Below are positions 15,749-26,453 of a stretch of 32,143 nucleotides of DNA, one piece after another (the first letter of the stretch is position 1; every line of letters begins with the position of its first letter). Position numbers and translations under genes: made by a program. The notes below the pieces were generated by a model, which was not told the DNA's origin, made no database searches, and saw nothing but the letters and a program-made list of their open reading frames with translations. Origin of the DNA: Acidobacteriota bacterium (lineage in GTDB: Bacteria; Acidobacteriota; UBA4820; DSQY01); assembly GCA_021833665.1 (NCBI GenBank), contig JAKBES010000012.1:1-32143 (forward strand), in the 5' to 3' direction.

Positions 15749-16225
15749 GTGGCGAGAATGAAGAGAGTCGTCATGGCCGTGCTTTTCGTCGTGAACTGCC
15801 CGGTCTTGGCGCAAGAGACCTTCGTGCTGGTGGGGCCCGCCGTGGGCAACGTGCGGAACCAGAACCGGCACCTATACGGGTCTCTGGAGATCAGGCACGT
15901 CTTTCAATCTTGGGGAAAGCTCTCGCTGGGGTTCGGCGGGGCCCTTGAGGTGAGTTCGATCGAGAACTACGCGGGGCTTAACCTGACTCTCCGGTACACC
16001 CTTTTCGACCCGTGGAGCCTCTCCCTGACCTCGGATCCGGGCTGTTTCTCGGACCGTTACTTCGACCTCGGGAGCCACCTGGAATTCTGGTCGGGCCTTG
16101 AAGCGTGCTATCAGTTGAGAAGGGGCTATGGCCTGGCCTTCGGGCTCTTTCATTACTCCAACGGCGGGGTGGCTACCCACAATCCCGGCATGGAATCGGT
16201 CCGCGTGGCCTTCGTGATACCCTAA
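15749..16225 (+). CDS. PagL-like lipid A 3-O-deacylase
   Basis: This 158-residue outer-membrane beta-barrel protein has a signal peptide (MKRVVMAVLFVVNCPVLAQ). The C-terminal motif FHYSNGGVATHNPGMESVRV holds His135, Ser137 and Glu149; the His-x-Ser spacing and the 14-residue His-to-Glu distance equal those of the PagL catalytic triad. PagL removes the 3-O acyl chain of lipid A and softens or remodels LPS. I prefer GTG 15749 because GGAGG (15738-15742) is 6 bases upstream; TTG 15743 and ATG 15758 are alternatives. It follows chrA by 27 bases and may be read through from that operon. Confidence 0.87.
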   Translation: MARMKRVVMAVLFVVNCPVLAQETFVLVGPAVGNVRNQNRHLYGSLEIRHVFQSWGKLSLGFGGALEVSSIENYAGLNLTLRYTLFDPWSLSLTSDPGCFSDRYFDLGSHLEFWSGLEACYQLRRGYGLAFGLFHYSNGGVATHNPGMESVRVAFVIP

Positions 16226-16259
16226 TGGCAAAGCTGGGCAGGGTGAAGGAGGGGCCGAA

Positions 16260-17765
16260 ATGAGGAGCAGTGCGCCAGGCCTGGTTCGGGGCCGCGCGGC
16301 AAGAGGGCCTCGATGGTTCATCGGCCTCTGCCTCCTGTTCTTGGGCGCCTCCGGGTGCGCGCACCGCGAGCCGGACCTGGCGCTCCTCTATCACGACTGG
16401 GCGAGCCAGAAGGAGGGGCGGCCTCCGCTGGTGGGGATCCACGGCCTCATGGGTTCGGAGATCGTCAATCCCAGCAATGGGAAAGTTCTCTGGGGCAAAC
16501 TCAGGGATCTCTTGCAAGGCACGGCGGACATGCGGCTCGCCCTGCCTATCGAGCCGGGCCAGACCACGGATTTGGTGCCCGTGGCCTCCATCAAGAAGAT
16601 CGGGGGGAGGGACGTGTATGCCGGCATCGTGGAGACCCTGACCCAAATGGGCGGCTACACCATGGTGACCCGGCCGGGCCCCGCGCCCCCCGCGCCGTTT
16701 TTCCCCTTCGCCTACGACTGGCGCCTGAGCTGCGCCGACAACGCGGGGCGCCTCGCCGCGTTCATCGCCTCCATCCAGGAGCGCTACCACGACCCCTCCC
16801 TCAAGGTGGACATCGTGGCCCACTCCATGGGAGGGCTCGTGGCGCGCTACTACATCCTCTACGGCGGCCGCAACGTGCTGGACGAGAAGAACCCCGTGCC
16901 CACCTACGCCGGCGCCGCCAACGTGAGGAAGCTCATCATGCTCGGCACGCCGAACATGGGCTCCGCCGGGGCGCTGTTGGCCCTCATTGATGGCAAGCGC
17001 GTGGGGCTCGCGCGCATTCACCCCGACCTTCTAGCCACCATGCCTTCCATGATCGAACTCATGCCCTCGCCCTCCGAACAGGTGCTCCGCACGGCGGGCG
17101 GAGTGCCGGTGCCGCTGGACATCTACGATATCGAAACCTGGAGACGGGAACGCTGGGGCATCTTTAATCCCGCCAACGAGCCGGGAATCCTCCGCCGTTA
17201 CCAAGCCGCCCATCCGGGGGCGAGCGGCGAGGAGGCCAAGGCGTACCTGCGGGAGCTGCAACCCCACTTTGGCCTGCTGCTGGAAAGGGCCGCGGCCTTC
17301 CACCGGGCCCTGGAGGCCGGCCCCGTTCCCGCCTCCGTCCAAACGCTCCTGCTGGGCGGGGACTGCACGCCGACCCTCCGGGGATTGGTGGTGGAGGCTG
17401 AGAATAGCCGCTGGGCGGTGCGGCGCGATCCTGAGGACGTGAGGAACCGGGTGAAGGGCGTGGATCTTTGGCGCCTCTACTACGGGCCCGGCGACGGCGA
17501 CGTGACCAAATCGAGCCTCTTGGCCGAAGTGCCCGCCAATACGCTGTGCGAGCCCCACACGGACTTGCCCTACGCGATGTCCGGCTTCATCTGCGAGAAG
17601 CACATGGACCTGGTGAACAACTGGACCTTCCGGGACAACCTCCTTAACTTCCTGCTCTACAAACCCCTGTCGGCGGCTACCGCCTGCCGGTTGCCGGCGG
17701 AAGACACGGTGCGGCCGTGCCCCCCTAGGCTCGAGCCTGGGAGCCTCAAACCGAAAGGGCGATGA
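16260..17765 (+). CDS. LCAT-like lipase/acyltransferase lipoprotein
   Basis: This 501-residue alpha/beta-hydrolase resembles lecithin:cholesterol acyltransferase and phospholipase A1-type enzymes. The N-terminus has a signal peptide ending in a lipobox LGASGC with Cys33, so the protein is a lipoprotein. HGLMGS (61-66) is the oxyanion region and AHSMGG (187-192) gives nucleophile Ser189. PFAYDWRLS (149-157) is characteristic of LCAT relatives. Candidate acid and base are Asp412 or Asp414 in GPGDGDVTKSS and His448 in EKHMDLVNNW. It likely acts on phospholipid or lysophospholipid acyl esters in the envelope; the substrate is inferred. It starts at ATG 16260. Its 3' end overlaps the convergent yhhN-like gene by 20 bases. 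Confidence 0.85.
   Translation: MRSSAPGLVRGRAARGPRWFIGLCLLFLGASGCAHREPDLALLYHDWASQKEGRPPLVGIHGLMGSEIVNPSNGKVLWGKLRDLLQGTADMRLALPIEPGQTTDLVPVASIKKIGGRDVYAGIVETLTQMGGYTMVTRPGPAPPAPFFPFAYDWRLSCADNAGRLAAFIASIQERYHDPSLKVDIVAHSMGGLVARYYILYGGRNVLDEKNPVPTYAGAANVRKLIMLGTPNMGSAGALLALIDGKRVGLARIHPDLLATMPSMIELMPSPSEQVLRTAGGVPVPLDIYDIETWRRERWGIFNPANEPGILRRYQAAHPGASGEEAKAYLRELQPHFGLLLERAAAFHRALEAGPVPASVQTLLLGGDCTPTLRGLVVEAENSRWAVRRDPEDVRNRVKGVDLWRLYYGPGDGDVTKSSLLAEVPANTLCEPHTDLPYAMSGFICEKHMDLVNNWTFRDNLLNFLLYKPLSAATACRLPAEDTVRPCPPRLEPGSLKPKGR
17724..17741. other. hairpin at the convergent gene junction
   Basis: CCTAGGC-TCGA-GCCTGGG forms a 7-bp stem (one G-U pair) with a TCGA loop, inside the lipase 3' end and just beyond the stop of the opposing gene. 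There is no T-tract on either strand. It might slow polymerase at the convergent junction but is weak as a terminator. Confidence 0.3.
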
Positions 17766-18387
17766 GGCCTTGAGCGGCGTAGTAGGTGCTCATGATGAGG
17801 AGCTGGGCGCTGGGGTAGGGCTTGCGAAACCGGTCGAGGGCCAGGGACGAGTCGGAGGCCACGAAGAGGAGGGCTCCCATGGCGGCCAGCAGGGTGCCGG
17901 TTCCGCCCACCTGTTCCCAGCGGGAGAGGGCGCGCCAGGCCATGGCCAGGATCACGGCCATGTAAATGAGAACGGGTCCCTTCATGGGGCCGAGGTGCGG
18001 CCAGAGGATGGGGAGGAGAAGGGCTCCGTAGAGCACGAGCGGCAGCGTCGTCCAAGGTGACAGACCCAAGCGGGTGCCGGAGGAAAAGGCGGCGATGTAG
18101 CACAAGTGGGCGGCCAGGAAGCTGGCCAGCCCCGGCAAGAAGCGGTCCCCGGGAAGCATGAGAAAGACGTCTCCCGCCAGGGAGAAGGCGAGACCCACCA
18201 GGATGGCGGCCCGGTACACGGAACCGCCGGGTGCGGGGCCGAGGGCGGCCGCCAGAAGAATCAGCCCAGTTGTCATGGGTTTGCAGAGGTAAACCACCCA
18301 GCGGGGACCGGCATACTCGGCGCGAATGTGGAGCACCGCCGAGACCAGGGCGAGGGCGTACAGCAGGGTGGTCCCGTGGCTGCTCAT
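17746..18387 (-). CDS. YhhN/TMEM86-family lysoplasmalogenase
   Basis: This 213-residue integral membrane protein with about eight hydrophobic segments fits the YhhN family, whose characterised members hydrolyse the vinyl-ether bond of lysoplasmalogens. Recognisable pieces are YLCKPMTTGLILL near the N-terminus, LVGLAFSLAGDVFLMLP with its conserved GD, AHLCYIAAF, GALLFVASDSSLALDRF and STYYAAQGLI at the end. It starts at ATG 18387. It lies alone on the - strand between a terminator (18402-18419) and the convergent lipase, so it probably has its own promoter, which I could not identify. Confidence 0.87.
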   Translation of the reverse strand: MSSHGTTLLYALALVSAVLHIRAEYAGPRWVVYLCKPMTTGLILLAAALGPAPGGSVYRAAILVGLAFSLAGDVFLMLPGDRFLPGLASFLAAHLCYIAAFSSGTRLGLSPWTTLPLVLYGALLLPILWPHLGPMKGPVLIYMAVILAMAWRALSRWEQVGGTGTLLAAMGALLFVASDSSLALDRFRKPYPSAQLLIMSTYYAAQGLIALSV

Positions 18388-18401
18388 GGGTCCTCCGCCA
18401 C

Positions 18402-18419
18402 AAAAAGGCGCCGGCGCCT
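18402..18419 (-). terminator. intrinsic terminator of the RND2-PII operon
   Basis: On the - strand AGGCGCC/GGCGCCT (18419-18406) is a perfect palindrome that can fold as a 5-bp stem with a CCGG loop, followed by TTTTT and GTGG. It sits 12 bases after the stop of the PII-like gene and before the start of the yhhN-like gene. Confidence 0.65.
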
Positions 18420-18430
18420 CCTCGATTTAC

Positions 18431-18730
18431 TTACTCCGCGTGCAAGGCGGCATCCACGGGGAGGACCCACGCGTGCGTGGTGGGACAGAATCGCTTGTCG
18501 GCGATGCATCCCTGGATGCACTCCATGAGGCCGGGGATCACTTCGTCGGGCACCACGGCGATGATGACCATGGAGGCGCCCGGATGGACGCGGTCGCCCA
18601 TCTTGGACCCCGTTCGTCCCGCGCCGAAGACCTCAGGGATCACCGTGTAGCCCGTTACCCCATTTTCCCTCAGCGTGTTCATGCAGTGCGGCTCGTACTC
18701 GCTGTCCGTGACCAGAAAGAGCATCTTCAT
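18431..18730 (-). CDS. PII-like protein linked to RND efflux (PII-NG type)
   Basis: This 99-residue protein has the beta-alpha-beta pattern of the PII superfamily: MKMLFLVTD, a first helix, then YTVIPEVFGAGRTGSKMGDRVHPGA in the T-loop position and SMVIIAVVPDEVIPGLMECI. The tyrosine-bearing T-loop of GlnB/GlnK is absent. A divergent PII group (PII-NG) is known from genes beside heavy-metal RND pumps, and this gene is 104 bases downstream of such a pump. His15, Cys16, His49, Cys71, Cys75, Cys82 and His86 are potential metal ligands. It starts at ATG 18730 after GGAGCGGG. Its role, perhaps sensing metal or nucleotide and modulating the pump, is inferred. Confidence 0.75.
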   Translation of the reverse strand: MKMLFLVTDSEYEPHCMNTLRENGVTGYTVIPEVFGAGRTGSKMGDRVHPGASMVIIAVVPDEVIPGLMECIQGCIADKRFCPTTHAWVLPVDAALHAE

Positions 18731-18758
18731 TTTCCCGCTCCCAAAAGACGCTTACAGT

Positions 18759-18824
18759 GAGGCGATGAGACGGTGAGATTCTGTTTCCCGGAGCAAGCTA
18801 ATTTGCTCACTGCCTCACCGCCTC
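18759..18824. repeat. paired GAGGCG/CGCCTC hairpin repeat
   Basis: Two 19-base arms (18759-18777 and 18806-18824) are complementary at 16 of 19 positions, with an inner hairpin GAGCAA/TTGCTC (18791-18808) partly competing with them. It lies between the pump stop and the PII-like gene and could form a strong mRNA structure that sets their relative expression. Confidence 0.6.
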
Positions 18825-18834
18825 CCTGTGAAAT

Positions 18835-22076
<3,242 letters not shown>

Positions 22077-22080
<4 letters not shown>

Positions 22081-23162
22081 GGCTTCACCTCGGCGCTGGA
22101 GGCCGTGATCTCCACGGGCTGTCCGTCACTGAGGCCCGGGGGCACGGGGACGATGACCCGCTCCCCGGGATTGAGGCCCGCCATGACCTGGACCAAGCCT
22201 TCCCCACGGGCACCCGTCTGAATCCAGCGAAGGCGCGCCAGCCCCGCCTGGTCCGCCACGAAGACGCCGTCCATCTGTCCCTCCGTCTGGAGGGCGGCGG
22301 CGGGCACGGCGAGGGCTTTGAAGGCGAGGCTGCCGAAGCGCACGCGGGCGAACTGTCCCGGCGCCAGGCCCGACCCGTCGGGGATGGAGAGCTTGACCGT
22401 GGAGGTGCGCGTCATGGGATCGGAGGCGCCCACCACGGCCGTCACGGGCACGGTGAGTGTCTTGCCCAGGGCGTCCACGGTGACCTGGGCTTGCTGGCCC
22501 GGGCTGATGAGGCGGGCCTTGTCCTCGGACACGGATACGGAGATCTCCAGGTCCTTGGGGTTTTCCAGGGTGAGGATGGGGGCACCGGGGAACGCCATGT
22601 TGCCCGCGTCCATCCACTTCTTGGTGATAATGCCCGCGTCCGGGGCCAGGATCTTGCCGTAAGACAGGAGGGTCCCGGACATCTTGAGTCCCGCCTCGGC
22701 CTGGGCCTTCTGGGCCTTGGCCGACGCCAGGCCCATCTCCACCTGTTCGAGCTGATGCTTGGTGACGGCCTTCTGCTCGTACAGGCTCTTGAAGCGTTCG
22801 TGATCCCGCTCCATGTTCCGCACGGCCACGTCGGCGGCGTCCACCCCCGCCTTGGATTGGGCGTAGGCGCTCTGGGCCTCGGAGGCGTCCACGTCCACGA
22901 GGGGCTGGCCCTTGGTGACGGCTTGGCCCTCCTCCACGAAGAACCTCACCACCCGGCCCATCATCTTGGTGGAAATGACCACGGCCTGCCTGCTGCGGAT
23001 GTTGCCCACGAACTCCTCCGCCGAGGGCAGGTTCTGCTCCGCCGCGGCCACCACCTGCACGGGCACTTTGGGCCCGGCCTCCCGCTGCTCCACCTTGTGC
23101 CCGCACGCCGTGAGCGCGAGAAGGGCGGCCATCCCGGTAAGGATCATAAGTGCTTTCTTCAT
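22077..23162 (-). CDS. RND efflux periplasmic adaptor lipoprotein
   Basis: This 361-residue membrane-fusion protein partners the pump encoded next. The signal sequence MKKALMILTGMAALLALTACG contains lipobox LTAC, so it is lipid-anchored, unlike the adaptor of the first system. A lipoyl half (VVISTKMMGRVVRFFVEEGQ), a helical hairpin (about 80-145), a second lipoyl half (KILAPDAGIITKKWMDAG) and beta-barrel and membrane-proximal domains follow. I chose ATG 23162; an upstream in-frame start at 23222 would add 20 residues encoded partly by a repeat. It lies 91 bases after the tolC-type gene, across a hairpin repeat. Confidence 0.92.
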
Positions 23163-23190
23163 CCCTCGACTCCCAAAGATCTGGCCGAAT

Positions 23191-23248
23191 CGGGGAGCGG
23201 GGAACGGGGAGGGGGCCAACACACCCCGCTCTCTGCTCCCTGCTCCCG
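23191..23248. repeat. paired GGGAGCGGGGA / GCTCCCTGCTCCC repeat
   Basis: CGGGGAGCGGGGAACGGGGA (23191-23210) faces CCCCGCTCTCTGCTCCCTGC (23224-23243), largely complementary around a short loop. It lies between the tolC-type and adaptor genes and is a close relative of the element at 9647-9702. Confidence 0.6.
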
Positions 23249-23253
23249 GTTCA

Positions 23254-24621
23254 TCACTTCCCCATCGCCCAAGTAAGGCGCGCGCGCTCTACGATCTCGT
23301 CATGGATGGCCTGGGCCCTGGTCAGCGACGCGCTGGTGAGGGCCATGTCCGCGTCCAGAAGGTCCGTGATCGTAGCGAGCCCCTCGTTGTACCTAAGAGC
23401 CACGATGCGCTGGTTCTCCTTCGCCTGGGCCTCGGAATCCGTGGTCACGGCTACCCGCTCCGCGGCGGATTTGGCGCGCAGCCACGCGGCCTTGGCTTCC
23501 ACCCGGGCCTTCTGCTGCAAATCCAGGAGGGCCTGCTGGGCCTGCAACTGCTGGGCGCGGGCCGTTTCCACGCGGCCCGCGCGGGCCCCGCCGTCAAAGA
23601 TCGGTATTTTCACCTGAACGCCGAGCATCCAGTTGTCGCCCCACGCCGCTTTCGTCCAGCGCTGGGTGTCCTGCTCGTAGGCCGCCATGACGCCCACCTG
23701 CGGCCAGTAATCGGCCCGGGACATCTTGACCCCCTGCTCCGCCTGTTGGGTTTGCAGGGCCATGGACTTGAGGTCTCCCCGTCCCTCCAGGGCGGCTTTC
23801 TCGGCCTCCTCGAGGGGGGGGAGATCCGCCGCCGGCAGGGTGAAGTCCCCCTTCGGGTCCACGTCCTGCTCCGTGCCCATGGCGTACCCCAGATAGGCGC
23901 GGGCCACCTGGGCATCGGCGGCCCTGGCCGAGGCCTGCTGGGCCATGTCGGCGGCGAAGACCCGGATGCGGAGGAGGTCGGAATCCAGCACGAGGCCCTG
24001 CTTGTACATGGCCTCCACCTGCTTTTGATGGGCCTGTGCAGTCTTCACGGCCTCCTGCATGACCCCCGCGGCCTGCTGGGCCAGGAGGCTCCCGTAGAAG
24101 GCTTCGGTGACGCCCTTCACCACGCTCGCCTCGGCGAAGTCTCCCTCGCTGCGGGCCGCGTCGATGCCGAGCTTGGTAGCCCTGTAGGCCGCCGTCAGCT
24201 TGCCGCCCGTGAACAGGGGGAAGGTCACCTCCACGCGGGACTGGAAGTTGGTGAGCGGCTCGGGATTGTTGAGGCTCGGGATGTAAAAGTCCTGCATGCC
24301 GAAATTGGCCTGCGTGAGCTTGCCCATGAACACGTAGACGGGATTGTTGGTGCGGCTGTAGTTCTCCGAGAAGGACAGGTTGGGGAGGAAGTACGACCGG
24401 GCCTCCTTGAACTGGCCCTCCTTGGCCTGGACGTCGGCCCGGGCCGCCTGGAGGAGGGCGTTGTTGGCCTTGGCCCGCGAAATGGCCTCGTCGATCGTCA
24501 CGGTGACGGCCGGGCCGAGGGCTGGGGCCGGGTCCGGGGCGGGGACCTGCGCTGCCGCGTTCAATCCCCCGAGGGCCAGCGCCAGCGCCGCGGCCCACAA
24601 GACGGGTTTGGTTCCGTTCAT
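23254..24621 (-). CDS. TolC-family outer-membrane efflux channel, second system
   Basis: This 455-residue outer-membrane channel is the first gene of the second tripartite system. A signal peptide (to about residue 24, ALGGLNAAAQ) is followed by two efflux-protein repeats; the first begins VTIDEAISRAKANNALLQAARADVQAKEG, and the second is recognisable around EAEKAALEGRGDLKSMALQTQQAE. Long Ala/Gln-rich helices form the periplasmic tunnel. The start at ATG 24621 is preceded by GGGGGAACC. The order tolC, adaptor, pump, PII-like gene on one strand indicates a single transcript ending at 18402. Confidence 0.93.
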   Translation of the reverse strand: MNGTKPVLWAAALALALGGLNAAAQVPAPDPAPALGPAVTVTIDEAISRAKANNALLQAARADVQAKEGQFKEARSYFLPNLSFSENYSRTNNPVYVFMGKLTQANFGMQDFYIPSLNNPEPLTNFQSRVEVTFPLFTGGKLTAAYRATKLGIDAARSEGDFAEASVVKGVTEAFYGSLLAQQAAGVMQEAVKTAQAHQKQVEAMYKQGLVLDSDLLRIRVFAADMAQQASARAADAQVARAYLGYAMGTEQDVDPKGDFTLPAADLPPLEEAEKAALEGRGDLKSMALQTQQAEQGVKMSRADYWPQVGVMAAYEQDTQRWTKAAWGDNWMLGVQVKIPIFDGGARAGRVETARAQQLQAQQALLDLQQKARVEAKAAWLRAKSAAERVAVTTDSEAQAKENQRIVALRYNEGLATITDLLDADMALTSASLTRAQAIHDEIVERARLTWAMGK

Positions 24622-24930
24622 GGTTCCCCCTTAAAGCATCATGGCGGTTTCACTTGATCCAATATAGCGCGTTCCGAGGCTCGGGAACACCCTCCAAGAT
24701 GCGGGAGGGATGACGGGGTAACAGGGGGCCGGGGAGATGGGAAGCGGCAGGCGGGATTCGGAAATGGGAAAGCGGGAAGCGGAAAGCGGGGGAAAACGCT
24801 GCCCACCCGAGTGCCATGACTGTCTTGGAACAAGGCGATAGGCGGAAAGGAGAGTGCGGATTGAGGAAGCGGGGTTAGGTACTGTAGGCTCACGCGTCTT
24901 GCGTTTCGCCTCTTCGCTCCCGTCTCCCGG
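24622..24930. other. intergenic region with promoter-like elements and purine repeats
   Basis: This 309-base gap separates the second RND operon from the pseudouridine synthase gene upstream. TATATT on the - strand (24666-24661) could be a -10 element for the tolC-type gene; no good -35 hexamer precedes it. The rest is degenerate GGGAAGCGG/GGAAAGCGG units (24736-24797) and complementary CTCCCTGCTAGCTGCTCCCTC (24938-24958) just inside the neighbouring gene. Short open frames here translate repeats and are not credible genes. Confidence 0.5.
24671..24688. promoter_or_regulatory. inverted repeat, candidate operator for the second RND operon
   Basis: GTTC-CGAG-G-CTCG-GGAAC is an inverted repeat with one bulged base, placed where the -35/-10 spacer of the candidate TATATT promoter would fall on the - strand. 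A repressor site is plausible. No regulator gene for this operon lies in the window. Confidence 0.3.
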
Positions 24931-25809
24931 CTACCTGCTCCCTGCTAGCTGCTCCCTCTTCATGTCCTCCGGCACGGGCGCCTCGACGGCCTGCTCGCCG
25001 CCGCCGGGCAGAGGGAAGACGATCCGCCACGCGTGGAGGAGGGCTCGGTGGGCCGTGAGCGGGCCGCCGTATGCCTTGTCACCTACAATGGGGCACCGGG
25101 CGGCGGCGCAGTGGGCTCGGAGCTGGTGGGTGCGGCCCGTGAGGGGTCTGAGTTCAAGGAGGCTTTCGCCGCCGCGGGTGTCGAGGATACGGTAGAGGCT
25201 CGTGGCCGGGCGGCCGTCCACGTCCACTCTGACGCGCCCCCCCTCCACGCTGGAGAGGGGCCATGTCCATTCTCCCTCGGGAGGGCCCGGTGTACTTGCC
25301 GCCCAAGCCAGATAGGTCTTGCGCACGCGGCCCTGCACGAGGGCGTCCCCCAGAAAACCCGCGGCCTTGGCCGTGAGGGCCACGAGCACCACTCCGGAGG
25401 TGGGCGTGTCGAGCCTGTGGACGGGATGGAGCTGGTTCATGGGCCTTCCCAGGCGACGGGCCAGGGCGTGAAGGACGCTTCCCTCTACGGCCGATCGCGT
25501 GGGGGCAAAGGGGACACCCGCAGGCTTATCCAGGGCCAGGATCCCTTCTCCCTCCCACAGGATGCTGATGTCCACGAGAGCGGCGCGTTGCCGCCGGTGA
25601 AGGCTCTCTTCAAGCCCCACCTGCACGCCCGCCTGTACGAACTTGGAGGCCGTGCGGCAGCGCCGCCCCCCCAGATACACGGCTCCCGCTTGAATGAGGG
25701 CTCGGGCGCCCCGCCGGCTCAGGTCCGGAACCAAAGCGGTGAGGGCCTGGTCCAGGCGAAGGCCCGCCATGTTCGCCGGGATATGAAGCGTGCGCTTGGC
25801 CATGGCCAC
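24931..25809 (-). CDS. RluA/RluD-family pseudouridine synthase
   Basis: This 292-residue RNA pseudouridine synthase has an N-terminal S4 RNA-binding domain (about 17-65, LRLDQALTALVPDLSRRGARALIQAGAV style). The catalytic motif HPVHRLDTPTSGVVL has Asp134 as nucleophile, and LRPLTGRTHQLRAH lies in the C-terminal half. Substrate (23S rRNA or tRNA position) cannot be assigned by eye. It starts at ATG 25809 or 25803, after GGAGGAAGG. The final residues, KREQLAGSR, are encoded by an intergenic GGGAGCAG-type repeat that has replaced or extended the native end. It is the last gene of the - strand operon that begins with smc. Confidence 0.9.
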   Translation of the reverse strand: MAMAKRTLHIPANMAGLRLDQALTALVPDLSRRGARALIQAGAVYLGGRRCRTASKFVQAGVQVGLEESLHRRQRAALVDISILWEGEGILALDKPAGVPFAPTRSAVEGSVLHALARRLGRPMNQLHPVHRLDTPTSGVVLVALTAKAAGFLGDALVQGRVRKTYLAWAASTPGPPEGEWTWPLSSVEGGRVRVDVDGRPATSLYRILDTRGGESLLELRPLTGRTHQLRAHCAAARCPIVGDKAYGGPLTAHRALLHAWRIVFPLPGGGEQAVEAPVPEDMKREQLAGSR

Positions 25810-25841
25810 CTTCCTCCGCGGGTTCGGGGCGCCGGCTGTGC

Positions 25842-26429
25842 TTACCCGGCGTCCTCCCCCTCCAGGTCAAGCAGGACCGCGCCGATCTTTTCACGCAGAT
25901 CCTGAATCGTGCCGTCGTTCACGACCACGAGGTCCGCCAGGGCGAAGGTGGCGCTCAGCCGCTGGGCCGCCGGATCGGACGAGTTCTCTTCCGCCTCCTT
26001 GGCGAGGAAGGCCTCCAGGCTGGAGAGGGCATCGCCCCGCCCATGGCGATTCAGGGCGCGGGCGAACCTCACCTCGGGGGATGCCGTGACGCCCAGGAGG
26101 ACGAATCCCCCAACGCGCCTCAGCACCTCCACCTCCGCCGGGTTTCGAATGGAGTCCACGAGGTCCCGCACGCCCAGTTTGGGAACCGTAAGCTCGGCCA
26201 GGACCCCCGGCCCGCGTTCGCGCCTAAGCTCGTTGCCCGTGAGAATGAGGTCGTCGCGCCCGGTGGTTCGGCCGCGCCGCGCCGCCTCCTCGCGCACCAC
26301 GTCGGAGAGGCTGTGGCAGGAAAAGCCTCGGGCCTGGAAGGCCGCGGCGGCCTCGCCTTTGCCCGCCGCGTTGGGTCCCGTGAGGCCGATCACGATGGGC
26401 GTGTTGTTCCGATTCTCCTCACTCCTCAC
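25842..26429 (-). CDS. P-loop kinase related to dephospho-CoA kinase / UPF0200
   Basis: This protein of about 195 residues has Walker A GPNAAGKGE (18-26) in which the usual Ser/Thr after GK is Gly, as in archaeal UPF0200 and some deaminase-linked nucleotide-kinase domains. LSDVVREEAARRG is the next helix, resembling the CoaE/NMP-kinase layout. VVVNDGTIQDLREKI near the end matches the C-terminus of dephospho-CoA kinases. Substrate is unknown. The start is GTG 26429, which falls inside a GAGGAGTGAG repeat that also supplies a Shine-Dalgarno-like GAGGAG, so the first 9 or so residues (MRSEENRNN) are repeat-derived. It follows the previous gene by 24 bases. Confidence 0.75.
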   Translation of the reverse strand: MRSEENRNNTPIVIGLTGPNAAGKGEAAAAFQARGFSCHSLSDVVREEAARRGRTTGRDDLILTGNELRRERGPGVLAELTVPKLGVRDLVDSIRNPAEVEVLRRVGGFVLLGVTASPEVRFARALNRHGRGDALSSLEAFLAKEAEENSSDPAAQRLSATFALADLVVVNDGTIQDLREKIGAVLLDLEGEDAG

Positions 26430-26446
26430 TCCTCACTCCTCATCTT
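26414..26446. repeat. ACTCCTC tandem repeat (GAGGAGT on the - strand)
   Basis: Three near-perfect copies of CACTCCT flanked by degenerate copies overlap the start of the P-loop kinase gene. It is the cleanest tandem example of the GAGTGAGGAG family in the window. Confidence 0.8.
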
Positions 26447-26453
26447 CCATGGC

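Noticed and set aside
22912-24657. 581-codon + strand frame opposite the adaptor and tolC-type genes
   Set aside because: Spans two real genes and their gap without domain content; a shadow.
24639-24893. 84-codon - strand frame in the 24622-24930 gap
   Set aside because: It translates purine/pyrimidine repeats into Pro/Phe/Ser low complexity; not a credible protein.
26414-26446. Possible CRISPR array
   Set aside because: Units are about 7 bases, abut directly without spacers, and no cas gene is present.
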